From Allobosea sp. Tri-44 (GTDB lineage Bacteria; Pseudomonadota; Alphaproteobacteria; Rhizobiales; Beijerinckiaceae), in NCBI RefSeq assembly GCF_004123845.1, contig NZ_NBDP01000003.1, positions 887,084 to 951,083 on the forward strand: 64,000 nucleotides of DNA, given 5' to 3'. The position numbers and the translations under genes are program-made. The notes beneath the pieces were generated by a model. The model did not search any database, was not told where the DNA came from, and saw only the letters and a list, made by a program, of their open reading frames with translations. Positions 20,335 to 30,198 of the stretch are shown one piece after another. How positions within the stretch are numbered: position 1 is the stretch's first letter; each line of letters starts with the position of its first letter.

Positions 20335-20427
20335 CCGATCAGCTGGCGCTGCAAGCTGATCGGAAAAACGGTTTCCAACTCAAAGTGAGAGACGGATTCA
20401 CCGATCAGGTTGAAGCAACCTGATCGG
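20335..20427. repeat. Paired GATC-rich palindromes between ntrC and ntrY
   Basis: Two hairpins lie in the 147-bp gap of the ntrBC-ntrYX cluster. The first has 10-bp arms CCGATCAGCT (20335-20344) and AGCTGATCGG (20354-20363). The second is a perfect 12-bp stem at 20401-20412 and 20416-20427 with loop AAG. The word AAGCTGATCGGAA and the ending GATCGGA-CCGGCTCT recur at 53611-53633, so this is a dispersed repeat family. It could fold in the mRNA and modulate expression from ntrC into ntrY. Confidence 0.75.
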
Positions 20428-20439
20428 ATCCGGCTCTTG

Positions 20440-21891
20440 TCAACGTGGCGAGCGCACCACCTGCATGTCGAGCTCGCGGATCTTCTTGCGCAAGGTGTTG
20501 CGATTAAGTCCCAGCAGCTCGGCAGCGCGAATCTGGTTGCCGCGCGTTGCCGCCAGGGCGGCCGCGATCAAGGGCGGCTCGACCTCCCGCAGGATGCGGT
20601 GATAGAGCCCCGGCGGCGGGATCTGGTCGCCGAAGCCGCCGAAATACTGGTTGAGATGGCGTTCGACCGAACCGGACAGGGTTTCCGCCCGCTCCGGCGC
20701 ACTGCTGCTCCCAATCTGCACCGGGCCCCCGGTCCCGGGCTGCAACTCCGCCTCGACGATGGGCGCGGTGATGGTATCTTGCGGATAGAGCGCGGCCAGA
20801 CGCCGCACCAGATTCTCGAGCTCGCGGACATTGCCCGGCCAGCGGTAACGCCGCAGCACATCCATCGCTTCCGAGTCGATCTGCTTGCGCGCCAGCCCCT
20901 CCTTTTCGACCAGCGCGAAGAAATGGCGGACGAGATCCGGGATATCTTCGACGCGCTCGCGCAGCGGCGGCAGTCGGATCGGCACGACGTTGAGACGGAA
21001 GAACAGATCCTCGCGGAAGAGGCCATGCGCGATCGAGATGCGCAGGTCCTTGTTGGTCGCGGCGACAATGCGGACATTGGTCTTGATCGGAGTGCGTCCG
21101 CCGACCGTGGTGTACTCGCCCTGCTGCAGCACGCGCAGCAGTCTCGTCTGCGCCTCCATCGGCATGTCACCGATCTCGTCGAGGAACAATGTGCCGCCCT
21201 CAGCCTGCTCGAAGCGGCCCGAGGAGCGGGTCAGCGCGCCGGTGAAGGCCCCCTTCTCGTGACCGAACAGCTCCGATTCGATCAGGTCCTTCGGGATCGC
21301 CGCCATGTTGATCGCGACGAAAGGTCCGTTGCGGCGCTTGCCATAGTCGTGCAGGGCGCGGGCGACCAGTTCCTTGCCGGTGCCCGACTCGCCGTTGATC
21401 ATCACCGTCAGGTCGATCGGCATCAGCCGCGCCAGGGCACGATAGACGTCCTGCATCGCCGGCGATCGGCCGACCAGCGGGATGTCCTCGGGCTCGGCGG
21501 CCTGGCTGCGCGGTACGTCGCCGCGCGGACGCGACAGCGCGCGGCCGACGATGGCGACGAGCTCCTTCAGGTCAAAGGGTTTCGGCAAGTACTCATACGC
21601 GCCGCGCTCCGAGGCCTTGATCGCGGTCATGAAGGTGTTCTGCGCGCTCATCACGATGATCGGCAGCTCGGGCCGGACCCGCTTGATGCGCGGCAGGAGA
21701 TCGAAGGCGTTGCCGTCCGGCATCACGACATCGGTGATAATGAGATCGCCAAGACCCTGCGCTGCCCAGGTCCAGAGAGTCGCCGCCTGACCCGTGGTGC
21801 GCACCTCGTAGCCGGCGCGGGCGAGTGCCTGGTTGAGGACGGTGCGAATCGCGGCGTCGTCGTCGGCGATGAGAATGTTACCCGTCGGCAT
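20440..21891 (-). CDS. ntrC: Nitrogen regulation response regulator NtrC (NRI)
   Basis: A 483-residue sigma-54-dependent activator phosphorylated by NtrB under nitrogen limitation; it activates glnA, glnB, amt and similar promoters. The receiver domain has Asp54 ([12 protein letters not shown]). The AAA+ domain has Walker A GESGTGKE, the intact sigma-54 loop GAFTGA and Walker [12 protein letters not shown]. The C-terminal Fis-type helix-turn-helix is [20 protein letters not shown]. It starts 25 bp after the ntrB stop codon on the same strand. glnB and glnA at 43-45 kb in this window are expected targets. Confidence 0.97.
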   Translation of the reverse strand: MPTGNILIADDDAAIRTVLNQALARAGYEVRTTGQAATLWTWAAQGLGDLIITDVVMPDGNAFDLLPRIKRVRPELPIIVMSAQNTFMTAIKASERGAYEYLPKPFDLKELVAIVGRALSRPRGDVPRSQAAEPEDIPLVGRSPAMQDVYRALARLMPIDLTVMINGESGTGKELVARALHDYGKRRNGPFVAINMAAIPKDLIESELFGHEKGAFTGALTRSSGRFEQAEGGTLFLDEIGDMPMEAQTRLLRVLQQGEYTTVGGRTPIKTNVRIVAATNKDLRISIAHGLFREDLFFRLNVVPIRLPPLRERVEDIPDLVRHFFALVEKEGLARKQIDSEAMDVLRRYRWPGNVRELENLVRRLAALYPQDTITAPIVEAELQPGTGGPVQIGSSSAPERAETLSGSVERHLNQYFGGFGDQIPPPGLYHRILREVEPPLIAAALAATRGNQIRAAELLGLNRNTLRKKIRELDMQVVRSPR

Positions 21892-21916
21892 GCGGTTCCT
21901 ATGTCCTGCTCGCCTC

Positions 21917-23059
21917 TTACCCAGCCCGAGGCGGCTTAGCCTCGTGCAGGGGCAATCGAATTCGAAACGTCGTGCGTCGCTGCGCGGACTCGCATTCGAC
22001 GATTCCGCCGTGATCGCCGATCACCTTGGCGACAAGTGCAAGTCCAAGGCCACTTCCCTGCGCCTTGGTGGTGACGAAGGGATCGAACAGGTGCTGGTGC
22101 AGGTCAGGCGGCACGCCGGGCCCGTTGTCGCGGACGCCGATCTCGAGCGGCAAGGCGAGCCGGGCGCTGGAACCGGGCGCCTGCATGCGGATGCCAGGAC
22201 GATAGGCGGTCGTGAGCGTGATCTCGCCGTCGATCGCGTCATTGCCGATGGCCTCGGCCGCGTTCTTGACCAGGTTGAGCAGAACCTGGACCAGTTGGTC
22301 GCGGTTGCCTGCGACCGGCGGCAGCGACGGGTCGTAGATCTCGCTGAAGCGGATGTGCCGGGCGAAGCCGGACTGAGCCAGCCGCTTCACATGGTCGAGC
22401 ACATCATGGACATTGACGGGTCCGCGTTCGCTCGGACGCTCGTCGCCGAACAGCTCCACGCGCTCGACCAGTTTCACGATCCGGTCGGCTTCGTCGCAGA
22501 TCAACTGAGTCAGCAGGCGATCCTCGTCCTGGACCGAGGCCTCGAGCAGTTGCGCCGCCCCGCGGATGCCGGAGAGCGGATTCTTGATCTCATGCGCCAG
22601 CATTGCTCCGAGCGCAGTGATCGAGCGAGCTGCTCCCCGATGTGTCAATTGCCTGTCCATTTTTTCAGCAATTGTCCGTTCTTGCAGCAAAAGTACCACC
22701 GCGTCTGGCTGGCTGGGCAGTAGTGAAGCAAAGACGTCGACCACCCGGTCGATGCCGAGCCGGGGCGAGGCGAGTTCGAGCCGGTACTCGCTGACGCTGG
22801 CACCGCGTCGCTGAACCTCCTCGACCAGCCCCAGCACCGGCGAGCCGAAAGCGACGAGATCGTCGAGGCGCTGGCGCTTCAGCACGAGGGTGCTGGCCTG
22901 GAAGAAGTCCTCGGCAGCGGTGTTGGCGTAAAGGATGCCGTGCCCGTCCCCGATGACCAAGACGGGCATGGGCAGGACGTTGAGCGCCTGGACTTCGAGA
23001 AGGTCGTACAAGGGATCGTGCTGCCCCTCCGCGCCGTCGTTGAATATCGCCATCGTCAT
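21917..23059 (-). CDS. ntrB: Nitrogen regulation sensor kinase NtrB (NRII)
   Basis: A 380-residue soluble histidine kinase/phosphatase that controls NtrC in response to PII protein. The PAS domain (about residues 25-120) includes [19 protein letters not shown]. The H-box is [19 protein letters not shown], and the ATPase boxes are [17 protein letters not shown] and GSGLGLALV. It lies 18 bp downstream of dusB and 25 bp upstream of ntrC, the classic alphaproteobacterial dusB(nifR3)-ntrB-ntrC operon. Confidence 0.96.
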   Translation of the reverse strand: MTMAIFNDGAEGQHDPLYDLLEVQALNVLPMPVLVIGDGHGILYANTAAEDFFQASTLVLKRQRLDDLVAFGSPVLGLVEEVQRRGASVSEYRLELASPRLGIDRVVDVFASLLPSQPDAVVLLLQERTIAEKMDRQLTHRGAARSITALGAMLAHEIKNPLSGIRGAAQLLEASVQDEDRLLTQLICDEADRIVKLVERVELFGDERPSERGPVNVHDVLDHVKRLAQSGFARHIRFSEIYDPSLPPVAGNRDQLVQVLLNLVKNAAEAIGNDAIDGEITLTTAYRPGIRMQAPGSSARLALPLEIGVRDNGPGVPPDLHQHLFDPFVTTKAQGSGLGLALVAKVIGDHGGIVECESAQRRTTFRIRLPLHEAKPPRAG

Positions 23060-23077
23060 AGGCAGGACTTTCCTGGG

Positions 23078-24100
23078 TCAGGCGGCAGCGCCCAGAGGGG
23101 CGGTCGAGAACAGTTGTCCGAGCGCCGCGATGGCGCGCACAGGCTCGCTGGTCGTCAGTAGCTCGCGGCGCGAGGTTTCGTCCGGCTCCAGCCCGCAAGC
23201 GAGCGCCTCGTCGGCATAGGCGGCCAAATGCTTGCGGGCATGGCGGACGCCGGTCTCACGTCCCATCAGCGAGAGCAGGCTCTCGTAATGTTCGCGGGCG
23301 ACGTCGTGCTTGACGGTGAGCGGGATGTCCGCCGGCTCGCGGCCGGCCAGTGCGGCGCCGATCGCGCCGGGCAGCCAGGGCCGGCCAAGCGCGGCGCGCC
23401 CGACCATGACGTAGTCCGCTCCCGATTGCTCCAGGCAGAGCTGCGCCTGCGTGGACGTCGCGATATCGCCATTGGCGATCAGCGGGAATTTGCCCTCCGC
23501 CCGCACTGGACGGATCGCGGCCCAATTAGCCTGGCCCTTGTAGAACTGCTGGCGTGTACGGCCATGGACCGTGATCGCAGCCGCTCCGGCCATTGCGGCG
23601 CGGCGCGCCAGTTCCGGCGCGTTGCGGCTGGCATCGTCCCAGCCAAGCCGCATTTTGACCGTAACCGGCACCTTCACCGCCGCTACGACCGCTTCGACCA
23701 GACCGATTGCGTGATCGAGATCACGCATCAGCGCCGAGCCTGCCCAGCCCCCGACCACCTTCTTCGCCGGGCAGCCCATGTTGATGTCGACAATGTTGGC
23801 GCCCGAAGCCTCGGCGACCTGCGCAGCCTCCGCCAGCCAGCGCGCCTCACAACCGGCCAGCTGGACGACATGCGGAGTCACCCCCGCGCCCTCCGCCCGC
23901 AGCCGCGCCTCCTCGCTGCCGCGGACGAGCTCATCGGAGGCCACCATCTCGGAGACCACGAGTCCGGCCCCGAAGCGCGCGGCGATGCGGCGCATGGCCA
24001 GATCGGTCACGCCCGACATCGGCGCCAGGAAGGCACGCGAGGCCGGGAACAATCCGCCGATCGGCACCTCATGCTCGCCCGAATTTGAGGCAGTTTTCAT
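23078..24100 (-). CDS. dusB: tRNA-dihydrouridine synthase (NifR3/DusB family)
   Basis: A 340-residue FMN enzyme that reduces uridines in the tRNA D-loop. APMSGVTDLAMRRIAARFGA is the N-terminal FMN-binding signature. NMGCPAKKV holds the catalytic cysteine, KMRLGWDD and ITVHGRTRQQFYKG are the other family blocks, and a C-terminal helical recruitment domain follows. Historically called nifR3 because it is the first gene of the ntrBC operon, as here. ispDF starts divergently 183 bp away, so that gap should hold both promoters. Confidence 0.94.
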   Translation of the reverse strand: MKTASNSGEHEVPIGGLFPASRAFLAPMSGVTDLAMRRIAARFGAGLVVSEMVASDELVRGSEEARLRAEGAGVTPHVVQLAGCEARWLAEAAQVAEASGANIVDINMGCPAKKVVGGWAGSALMRDLDHAIGLVEAVVAAVKVPVTVKMRLGWDDASRNAPELARRAAMAGAAAITVHGRTRQQFYKGQANWAAIRPVRAEGKFPLIANGDIATSTQAQLCLEQSGADYVMVGRAALGRPWLPGAIGAALAGREPADIPLTVKHDVAREHYESLLSLMGRETGVRHARKHLAAYADEALACGLEPDETSRRELLTTSEPVRAIAALGQLFSTAPLGAAA

Positions 24101-24283
24101 TTTGCCGATTTATTAGACAAATGCTGCGTCGCGCAAGAGAATTTCGCAGCATGTTGCATCGCAATATCGTCATGATGCGCGTGCGGTGGCTCGGGCAGCG
24201 CCGTTGCGGCGGCGTTAGCGGCTTGGCGCGAGAGCTGCGCCGTCCTATCAGCGAGCCTCCAACTCATGGAGTCACGAGGATCG

Positions 24284-25477
24284 ATGACGCCTGCCGTCGC
24301 AGCCCTGATCGTCGCCGCCGGACGCGGCCTGCGCGCTGGCGCTGATGCGCCGAAGCAGTATCGGCGGCTTGGCGGCATACCGGTTCTGTGCCGCACGCTT
24401 GCCCCCTTCCTGGCCGAGGGCCGGATCGACATCGTGCTCGTGGTGATCGGTGCCGGCGACGGGGCGCGGTATGCCGAAGCGATCGGCCAACTTCCGGAGA
24501 ACGCACGCGCTCGCCTCTCCGCCCCCGCCGATGGTGGCGAGACCCGTCAAGAGTCGGTCCGTGCAGGTTTGGAGGCGCTTGCCGCCAGCGGCTTCTCGGG
24601 CATTGTGCTCGTGCATGATGCGGCCCGCCCCTTCGTTTCAACGTCGCTGATCGAGCGGGCGATGGGAGCCTGTACCCAGGATATTGCCGCGATCCCGGTG
24701 CTCGCCGTCACCGACACCGTCAAGCGCGTCGATACCACCGGCCTGATCGAGGAGACCCTGCCGCGCGAGCAACTCGTCTCGGTGCAGACGCCGCAGGCCT
24801 TCGCCTTCCAGCCTCTGCTTGCCGCACACCGGGCTGCCCATGCCGCCGGATCCAGCGGCTTCACCGACGATTCCGCCATCATGGAATGGGCCGGCCACCG
24901 CGTCGCGACCTTCGCGGGAGATCCGATGAACCTGAAACTGACCCATTCGGACGACTTTGCACTGGCCGAACAGCGCATCGCCAGGTCACTCGTGACGCGC
25001 ACCGGCACCGGCTACGACGTTCATGCCTTCGCCGACGGCGATCATGTCTGGCTCGGCGGTATCCGGATTCCGCACAGCCGCGGCGTCACGGCTCATTCCG
25101 ATGGCGACGTCGCCCTGCATGCACTCACCGATGCAGTATTGGGGGCCTTGGCCGATGGCGATATCGGGAGCCATTTCCCGCCCAGCGATCCGCAATGGCG
25201 TGGCGCTTCCTCCGACCGCTTCCTCGCCTTTGCCGCCGAACGTGTCCGCCACCGTGGCGGCCGCATCGACCATCTCGACCTGACGATCGTTTGCGAGGGG
25301 CCAAAAGTCGGCCCGCATCGCGATGCGATCCGGGTGCGCATCGCAGAGATCGCCGGCTTGCGCATAGACCAGGTCGGCGTCAAGGCGACGACCTCGGAAC
25401 GTCTCGGCTTCACTGGCCGTGGCGAGGGACTCGCCGCACTCGCTACGGCGACCATCCGCCTTCCGGAGCCAGAGTGA
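24284..25477 (+). CDS. ispDF: Bifunctional IspD/IspF isoprenoid enzyme
   Basis: A fusion of 2-C-methyl-D-erythritol 4-phosphate cytidylyltransferase (IspD, residues 1 to about 235) and 2-C-methyl-D-erythritol 2,4-cyclodiphosphate synthase (IspF, about 238 to 397) in the non-mevalonate pathway. The IspD part has the nucleotide-binding start [20 protein letters not shown] and [11 protein letters not shown]. The IspF part has the zinc motif [21 protein letters not shown] and [12 protein letters not shown]. Such fusions are typical of alpha- and epsilonproteobacteria. The ATG at 24284 (CGAGGA just upstream) is preferred to one at 24266, which has no ribosome-binding site. Confidence 0.94.
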   Translation: MTPAVAALIVAAGRGLRAGADAPKQYRRLGGIPVLCRTLAPFLAEGRIDIVLVVIGAGDGARYAEAIGQLPENARARLSAPADGGETRQESVRAGLEALAASGFSGIVLVHDAARPFVSTSLIERAMGACTQDIAAIPVLAVTDTVKRVDTTGLIEETLPREQLVSVQTPQAFAFQPLLAAHRAAHAAGSSGFTDDSAIMEWAGHRVATFAGDPMNLKLTHSDDFALAEQRIARSLVTRTGTGYDVHAFADGDHVWLGGIRIPHSRGVTAHSDGDVALHALTDAVLGALADGDIGSHFPPSDPQWRGASSDRFLAFAAERVRHRGGRIDHLDLTIVCEGPKVGPHRDAIRVRIAEIAGLRIDQVGVKATTSERLGFTGRGEGLAALATATIRLPEPE

Positions 25478-25481
25478 CGCC

Positions 25482-25979
25482 ATGTTCGACCTCGACATCC
25501 GTTCACTCGCCGCCGAACTGCTCGACATCTCGCGCGAACGCAGCATCACTGTCGCGACGGTCGAGTCCTGCACAGGCGGGCTCGTCATCGGTGCGCTGAC
25601 GGCGATTTCCGGCTCGTCCAGCATGGTGCTAGGCGGCCTCGTGACCTATTCCAACGAGGCGAAGACGGAGCTGGCCGGCGTCCCCGCCGAGCTTATTCGC
25701 GAGCATGGCGCGGTGAGCGAGCCGGTCGCGCGCGCCATGGCGGAAGGCGGCCGGGAACGGCTGTCGTCGAGGCTCGCCGTCGCGATCACCGGCATCGCCG
25801 GCCCGGACGGCGGCAACGCGCTGAAGCCGGTCGGGCTGGTGCATTTCGCCTGCGCCGACGGTGCAAGGACGCTGCATCGCGAAAAGCGCTTCGGCGCTCA
25901 GGGGCGCGACGAGATCAGGCGCCTCAGTGTGCTGGAGGCGCTCGATCTGCTGCGCGAGGCGGCTCTGGCAGACGATTAG
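25482..25979 (+). CDS. pncC: Nicotinamide-nucleotide amidase (stand-alone CinA C-terminal domain)
   Basis: A 165-residue protein equal to the C-terminal amidohydrolase domain of CinA, which deamidates nicotinamide mononucleotide in NAD recycling. Seen: TVATVESCTGGLVIGALTAISGSS (Ser/Thr-rich active-site start), GGLVTYSNEAKTELAGV, AVSEPVARAMAEG and ITGIAGPDGG. The N-terminal molybdopterin-binding domain of full CinA is absent. The start lies four bases after the ispDF stop codon, so the two are co-transcribed. Confidence 0.9.
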   Translation: MFDLDIRSLAAELLDISRERSITVATVESCTGGLVIGALTAISGSSSMVLGGLVTYSNEAKTELAGVPAELIREHGAVSEPVARAMAEGGRERLSSRLAVAITGIAGPDGGNALKPVGLVHFACADGARTLHREKRFGAQGRDEIRRLSVLEALDLLREAALADD

Positions 25980-25996
25980 CCGCCGAAAATCACAAT

Positions 25997-28108
25997 CTAT
26001 CTCGTCGAGAGCTTGCGCCAGACCGCGCCGACAATGTCGGCGTAATCGTCGCTCCACGGCCGAGCAGCGCCGGGGCCGACCTGTTCACGCCAGCCCTGCC
26101 GGACGATCGGCCCGGGATCGACTCCGGGGCGCAGGATGATCGCGACATCGGGAGCGACTTTCGCCGATTTGATGTCATCGGGTGACCGGACCGAGGCGTT
26201 GATCCAGGCGGAGAGGCCGACTGTCGCAGCCGTGGCGCGAACGACGGACCCGAATTCCATGTTGCGGTTCGAGATGTGCAGCAGGGCCGCGCCATTCGAC
26301 TTGAGCTTCCGAGCGTAGAGTACAAACGCCTCTTCGGTCAGGAGATGAGTGGGGATGGCATCCGACGAGAAGGCGTCCACCACGATCAAATCGAGCGAGC
26401 CGTCCGCCACCTCCGCCAGGGTCAGACGTGCGTCGCCGATGACGAAGCGCGTAGCCGGAGCGCAGGTGCTGAAAAACCGGAATCGCGCGGGGTCAGTCGC
26501 GATCCGGATGACCGTCGGGTCTATTTCGTAGAAGGTCCAATCCTCACCGCCTTGAATCTGGCAGGCCAGCGAGCCGGTCCCCACGCCGATGGCAGCCACG
26601 GTGCCCAGCTTGCCGCCGCGGGCCTGCCGGAGCGATTGAATGCCCTCGGCGATGCCACCGCCGGCATAGTAGTAGGTCAGCGGCTCAGGCTTTCCGGAAG
26701 CCGGTGTGCCGTCCTCCTCGCGCAGTTTCTGCGCACCATGAAGCGTGCTGCCGTGCATCAGCAGGCGGAAGCGACCATCCGAGGTTTCGACGATGCGGTG
26801 AACACCAAAGAAGGAACGGACCATGTCCGTCCGGTACGCCTCCTTGGCGATCAATCCGGCGAACGCGACAGCGGCAACGGCAGCGAGCGCCCCGCCTCGC
26901 AACCGCGTCATCGGGATTGACGCTAAACGGGGTTGGCAAAGCAGGCCAGCGATGACCAGAAGCGGGTACTCCATCACGGAGTTGAAAAGCGCGGGCGCGA
27001 GCAATGCGGAGAAGACCCCGCCCAAAACGCCGCCGAGCGACATCCAAAGATAAAAGGCGGTCAGCCCATTCGTCGAGGGACGCAGGCGCGCGAGCTCGCC
27101 ATGGGCGACCATCGCCGTGACGAACAGAATGGCGAAATGAAACAGCAGTTCGATCTCCCAGCTGAAGCGGAGAGCGAACACGGCCGTGCCGACATAGAGT
27201 ACCACGAGCGGCAGCTGCAGGCCGAGCATCCAGCCATGGCGCAAGATCGGTTTGCGCTGAAAAACGATGACGAACGTCAGCAGGAACAGTGAAAGCGGCA
27301 CGACCCACAGCAGCGGCGCGGCAGCGACGTCGGTCGACACATGAGCGGTAACCGCGACGAGCAACCCGGACGGAACGAATGCTAGAAAAAGCCAACGCAG
27401 CTTTCGGCTGAAAGCGATCGGTTCGGCCGCGAGCGGGCTGGGCGCCTTGCCGCCTTCCGAACGCCCGAGGACCAGCCCGGCGCAGCCGGCGATACCCGCC
27501 AGCAAAAGCGCGAAACCCCAGGCCCAGGCAGCCGTCTGTGTGGCCAGCCGCAGGAATGGTTCGACCAGGAATGGGTAGGCCAGCAGCGCGAGGAAGCTAC
27601 CGATGTTGGAAGCGGCGTAGAGGAAATAAGGGTCGCGGGCATGTTCATGGCCGGTTCGCGCGAACCAGGCCTGCAACAAGGGGCCATTCGCAGCCACGGC
27701 GAAGAACGGCAAGCCGACCGAGGCTGCGAACAGCGTCAGCAGCCAGGTGATTTCTGCCTCTGCCGGCGGGCGATCGAAGCCGGCGGCGATCCTGATCGGC
27801 AACGATGTCAGAATTACCGCCGCCATCAGCGCAATATGGATCAGCGCGGCGCGGCGAACACTGAACCGGCTGACGAGCCAATGGGCGTAGGCGTAGCCTG
27901 CCAGCAACATCGCCTGGAAGAAGACCATCGCCGTCGACCAGACGGCCGGCGAGCCGCCGAGCTTGGGCAGCACCATCTTGGCGAACATCGGCTGGATGCC
28001 GAAGAGCAGGAAGGCGGAGAGGAAGATGGTACAGGTATAGACCGGCAACACCACGCTCATTCGCCGCGCCCCGACACCGGCACGCGCCTCAACCACCGGA
28101 GCTTCCAT
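25997..28108 (-). CDS. Membrane-fused spermidine-synthase-like protein
   Basis: A 703-residue protein with an N-terminal membrane region of about ten or more helices (residues 17-420) and a C-terminal Rossmann domain. The soluble part has the methyltransferase/spermidine-synthase type glycine motif AAIGVGTGSLACQ, the acidic FYEIDPTVIRIA strand and SLDLIVVDAFSSDAIPTHLL. Proteins of this design are annotated as fused MFS/spermidine synthases. Real polyamine synthesis is not established for them, and the membrane part lacks clear MFS motif A. It converges with pncC, 17 bp apart. Substrate unknown. Confidence 0.85.
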   Translation of the reverse strand: MEAPVVEARAGVGARRMSVVLPVYTCTIFLSAFLLFGIQPMFAKMVLPKLGGSPAVWSTAMVFFQAMLLAGYAYAHWLVSRFSVRRAALIHIALMAAVILTSLPIRIAAGFDRPPAEAEITWLLTLFAASVGLPFFAVAANGPLLQAWFARTGHEHARDPYFLYAASNIGSFLALLAYPFLVEPFLRLATQTAAWAWGFALLLAGIAGCAGLVLGRSEGGKAPSPLAAEPIAFSRKLRWLFLAFVPSGLLVAVTAHVSTDVAAAPLLWVVPLSLFLLTFVIVFQRKPILRHGWMLGLQLPLVVLYVGTAVFALRFSWEIELLFHFAILFVTAMVAHGELARLRPSTNGLTAFYLWMSLGGVLGGVFSALLAPALFNSVMEYPLLVIAGLLCQPRLASIPMTRLRGGALAAVAAVAFAGLIAKEAYRTDMVRSFFGVHRIVETSDGRFRLLMHGSTLHGAQKLREEDGTPASGKPEPLTYYYAGGGIAEGIQSLRQARGGKLGTVAAIGVGTGSLACQIQGGEDWTFYEIDPTVIRIATDPARFRFFSTCAPATRFVIGDARLTLAEVADGSLDLIVVDAFSSDAIPTHLLTEEAFVLYARKLKSNGAALLHISNRNMEFGSVVRATAATVGLSAWINASVRSPDDIKSAKVAPDVAIILRPGVDPGPIVRQGWREQVGPGAARPWSDDYADIVGAVWRKLSTR

Positions 28109-28156
28109 GGCTTCCCCCTGCCGAAACGGGAGAACAATGGCGCGGACAGCTTAAGA

Positions 28157-28627
28157 CTAGGTGAGCGCGGCCGGGCGGCCACGCCCGTAGATCAGATCCG
28201 CGCGCTTCTCGAAAGCCTCCGCGAACTTGTGGAAGGCCTTGTCGAACATCGCGCCCATCAACAGGCCGAGCATGCGGCTGGCGAACTCATAGGAGATGAA
28301 GAAGCCGACCTCGCAGCCCTTGTCGTGCGGCTTGAAGCTCCAGCGATTCTCCAGATAACGGAACGGCCCGTCGACATATTCGACCAGGATCTTCAAATTC
28401 GTCGGATCGAGCGTGACGCGGCTGGTGAAGGTCTCGCGAATCGCCTTGTAGCCGACGGTCATGTCGGCGAGTACCACCTCGCCGCCGCCCTCGCGCGGCG
28501 TGCGCCGGCGAACCGTCAGCCCCTCGCAGAGCGGCAGGAACTGCGGATAATTTTCGACGTCCGCCACGAGCGCATACATCTCTTCGGGCGAGTGCTTCAC
28601 CCGGCGGGTGCTGTTGAACATCGGCAT
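28157..28627 (-). CDS. ratA: RatA/Coq10-like START-domain protein
   Basis: A 156-residue single-domain lipid-binding protein of the polyketide cyclase/START type. MPMFNSTRRVKHSPEEMYALVADVENYPQFLPLCEG is recognisable in pieces as the family N-terminus, and FKPHDKGCEVGFFISYEF and GAMFDKAFHKFAEAFEKRA as the C-terminus. In mitochondria Coq10 carries ubiquinone; E. coli RatA has been reported to block ribosome subunit joining. In alphaproteobacteria it commonly follows lipA, as here (13 bp). The symbol follows common annotation, the role is not proven. The start could also be two codons further in at 28621. Confidence 0.85.
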   Translation of the reverse strand: MPMFNSTRRVKHSPEEMYALVADVENYPQFLPLCEGLTVRRRTPREGGGEVVLADMTVGYKAIRETFTSRVTLDPTNLKILVEYVDGPFRYLENRWSFKPHDKGCEVGFFISYEFASRMLGLLMGAMFDKAFHKFAEAFEKRADLIYGRGRPAALT

Positions 28628-28640
28628 GATGGGGTGCCGG

Positions 28641-29645
28641 TCAGTCGCCGAGCTTGGCTGCGCGCGCCGTCCGCAGCTTTGCGAAATCCTCGCCGGCATG
28701 GTGCGAGGAGCGCGTCAGCGGCGTCGAGGACACCATCAGGAAGCGCTTCACATAAGCGATGGTCTCGAAGCTCTTGAACTCGTCGGGCGTGACGAAACGC
28801 ACGACCGGATGATGCTTGCGCGAGGGCGCCAGATACTGGCCGATGGTGATGAAATCGACATCGGCCGAGCGCAAATCGTCCATCAGTTGCAACACCTCGT
28901 TCCGCTCTTCGCCGAGGCCGACCATGATGCCGGACTTGGTGAAGATGGTCGGGTCGAGCTCCTTCACCTGCTGCAGCAGCCTGAGCGAATGGAAATAGCG
29001 GGCGCCGGGGCGCACGGTCAGATACTTGCCGGGCACCGTTTCGAGATTGTGGTTGAAGACGTCGGGCTTGGCCGCGACCACCACTTCGAGCGCACCCGGC
29101 TTGCGCAGAAAGTCGGGCGTCAGGATCTCGATCGTCGTGCCGGGCGAAGCCTTGCGGATAGCGCGGATGACCTGCGCGAAATGCTCGGCTCCGCCGTCCT
29201 TGAGATCGTCACGGTCGACCGAGGTGATCACGACATGCTCGAGGCCGAGCTTGGCGACGGCATCGGCGACCTTGCGCGGCTCATGAGCGTCGAGCGCCTC
29301 GGGCACGCCGGTCTTGACGTTGCAGAAGGCACAGGCGCGCGTGCAGGTGTCGCCCATGATCATGAAGGTGGCGTGCTTCTTCTCCCAGCACTCGCCGATA
29401 TTGGGACAGCCCGCCTCCTCGCAGACGGTGACGAGCTTCTCCGCCTTCACGATCTTCTGGGTCTCAGCCCATTTCGGCGAGCCCGGCGCCTTGACCCGAA
29501 TCCAGTCCGGCTTGCGCAGGATCGGATTCTCGGGCCGCTTCTGCTTTTCCGGATGCCGCAATTCCACCGGCGGCTTCACCTCGGATTTCGGGTTGCCGGC
29601 ATTGGGGCGCGGATCGCGGTTGAGAAGATCGAGCACGACGGCCAT
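28641..29645 (-). CDS. lipA: Lipoyl synthase
   Basis: A 334-residue radical-SAM enzyme that inserts two sulphurs into protein-bound octanoyl groups, making the lipoyl cofactor used by PdhC and the lipoyl domain of PdhB encoded upstream. The auxiliary 4Fe-4S cluster motif is [12 protein letters not shown] and the radical-SAM motif is [25 protein letters not shown] and NHNLETV are also family blocks, and the C-terminal [12 protein letters not shown] holds the conserved Ser ligand region. It lies at the end of the pyruvate dehydrogenase block, with ratA 13 bp downstream. Confidence 0.97.
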   Translation of the reverse strand: MAVVLDLLNRDPRPNAGNPKSEVKPPVELRHPEKQKRPENPILRKPDWIRVKAPGSPKWAETQKIVKAEKLVTVCEEAGCPNIGECWEKKHATFMIMGDTCTRACAFCNVKTGVPEALDAHEPRKVADAVAKLGLEHVVITSVDRDDLKDGGAEHFAQVIRAIRKASPGTTIEILTPDFLRKPGALEVVVAAKPDVFNHNLETVPGKYLTVRPGARYFHSLRLLQQVKELDPTIFTKSGIMVGLGEERNEVLQLMDDLRSADVDFITIGQYLAPSRKHHPVVRFVTPDEFKSFETIAYVKRFLMVSSTPLTRSSHHAGEDFAKLRTARAAKLGD

Positions 29646-29729
29646 GGACGGGTCCGTTACTGGCGCCGCGCATCAGGGCGCGGCCACTCCCGTCTAGCTA
29701 ATGCCGAAGTGCGGCGCGAGCAACCCGCG

Positions 29730-29778
29730 GAGCATGTTCCGCAAAAGTGGACCCCACTTTTGCGACGAGAACATGCTC
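29730..29778. repeat. Nested palindromic intergenic repeat (GAGCAT type), copy 2
   Basis: Outer arms GAGCATGTTC (29730-29739) and GAACATGCTC (29769-29778) enclose a perfect 11-bp inner stem (29740-29750 with 29754-29764, loop ACC). The inner stem has AAAA on one side and TTTT on the other, as in the copy at 4978-5024. It lies between lipA and the YeaQ-type genes. Confidence 0.8.
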
Positions 29779-29806
29779 CAGAATTTTGAGTTGCGCGATT
29801 TCTGAT

Positions 29807-29829
29807 CGTTCGACCGTCTCGGTCGAACG
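29807..29829 (-). terminator. Hairpin downstream of the YeaQ-type genes
   Basis: Perfect 10-bp arms CGTTCGACCG and CGGTCGAACG with loop TCT, 18 bases past the stop of the last YeaQ-type gene. No T-run follows on the minus strand, so it may be a structural element or a Rho-assisted terminator. Confidence 0.4.
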
Positions 29830-29847
29830 GAAAGCGCGCCGCGGGAC

Positions 29848-30123
29848 TCAGTTGCGCACTGCGCGCCAGACCACGATCAGCAGGCAGGCACCGGCGATCG
29901 CCGCGATCAGAGTACGCCAGAAGCCGAAGATCGAGATATCCATGAGCTCGGCGATGCGGCTGCCGACGAAGGAACCGGCGACGCCGACGATGATGTTGGT
30001 GAAGAGTCCGTGATCGGACGAGGTGACGCGCTCGGCGATCCAGCCGGCGATGACGCCGATCAGCAGCGTCATGAAGAAGCCATAGCCCGGCGTGCCGAGT
30101 GCGGCATAGATCTGGTCGTTCAT
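29848..30123 (-). CDS. GlsB/YeaQ/YmgE-family small membrane protein 1
   Basis: A 91-residue protein with three hydrophobic segments. It begins MNDQIYAALGTPGYGFFMTL and has the Gly-rich family blocks LLIGVIAGWIAERVTSS and NIIVGVAGSFVGSRIAELM. This family (transglycosylase-associated protein, YeaQ/YmgE) is stress-induced in several bacteria, with no known activity. The start at 30123 is chosen because the upstream extension is not membrane-like. It is the last of three consecutive genes of this type on the minus strand. Confidence 0.85.
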   Translation of the reverse strand: MNDQIYAALGTPGYGFFMTLLIGVIAGWIAERVTSSDHGLFTNIIVGVAGSFVGSRIAELMDISIFGFWRTLIAAIAGACLLIVVWRAVRN

Positions 30124-30198
30124 GGTAGTCCCCCTGCCCTCAAAGACCGGCCGTCCGGCCGCGAACGACAACGCAGCGAGCGTCGCCTGGTTCCAGAT

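Noticed and set aside
20410..21939. A 509-codon plus-strand open frame over ntrC
   Set aside because: Mirror frame of ntrC; no recognisable domain.
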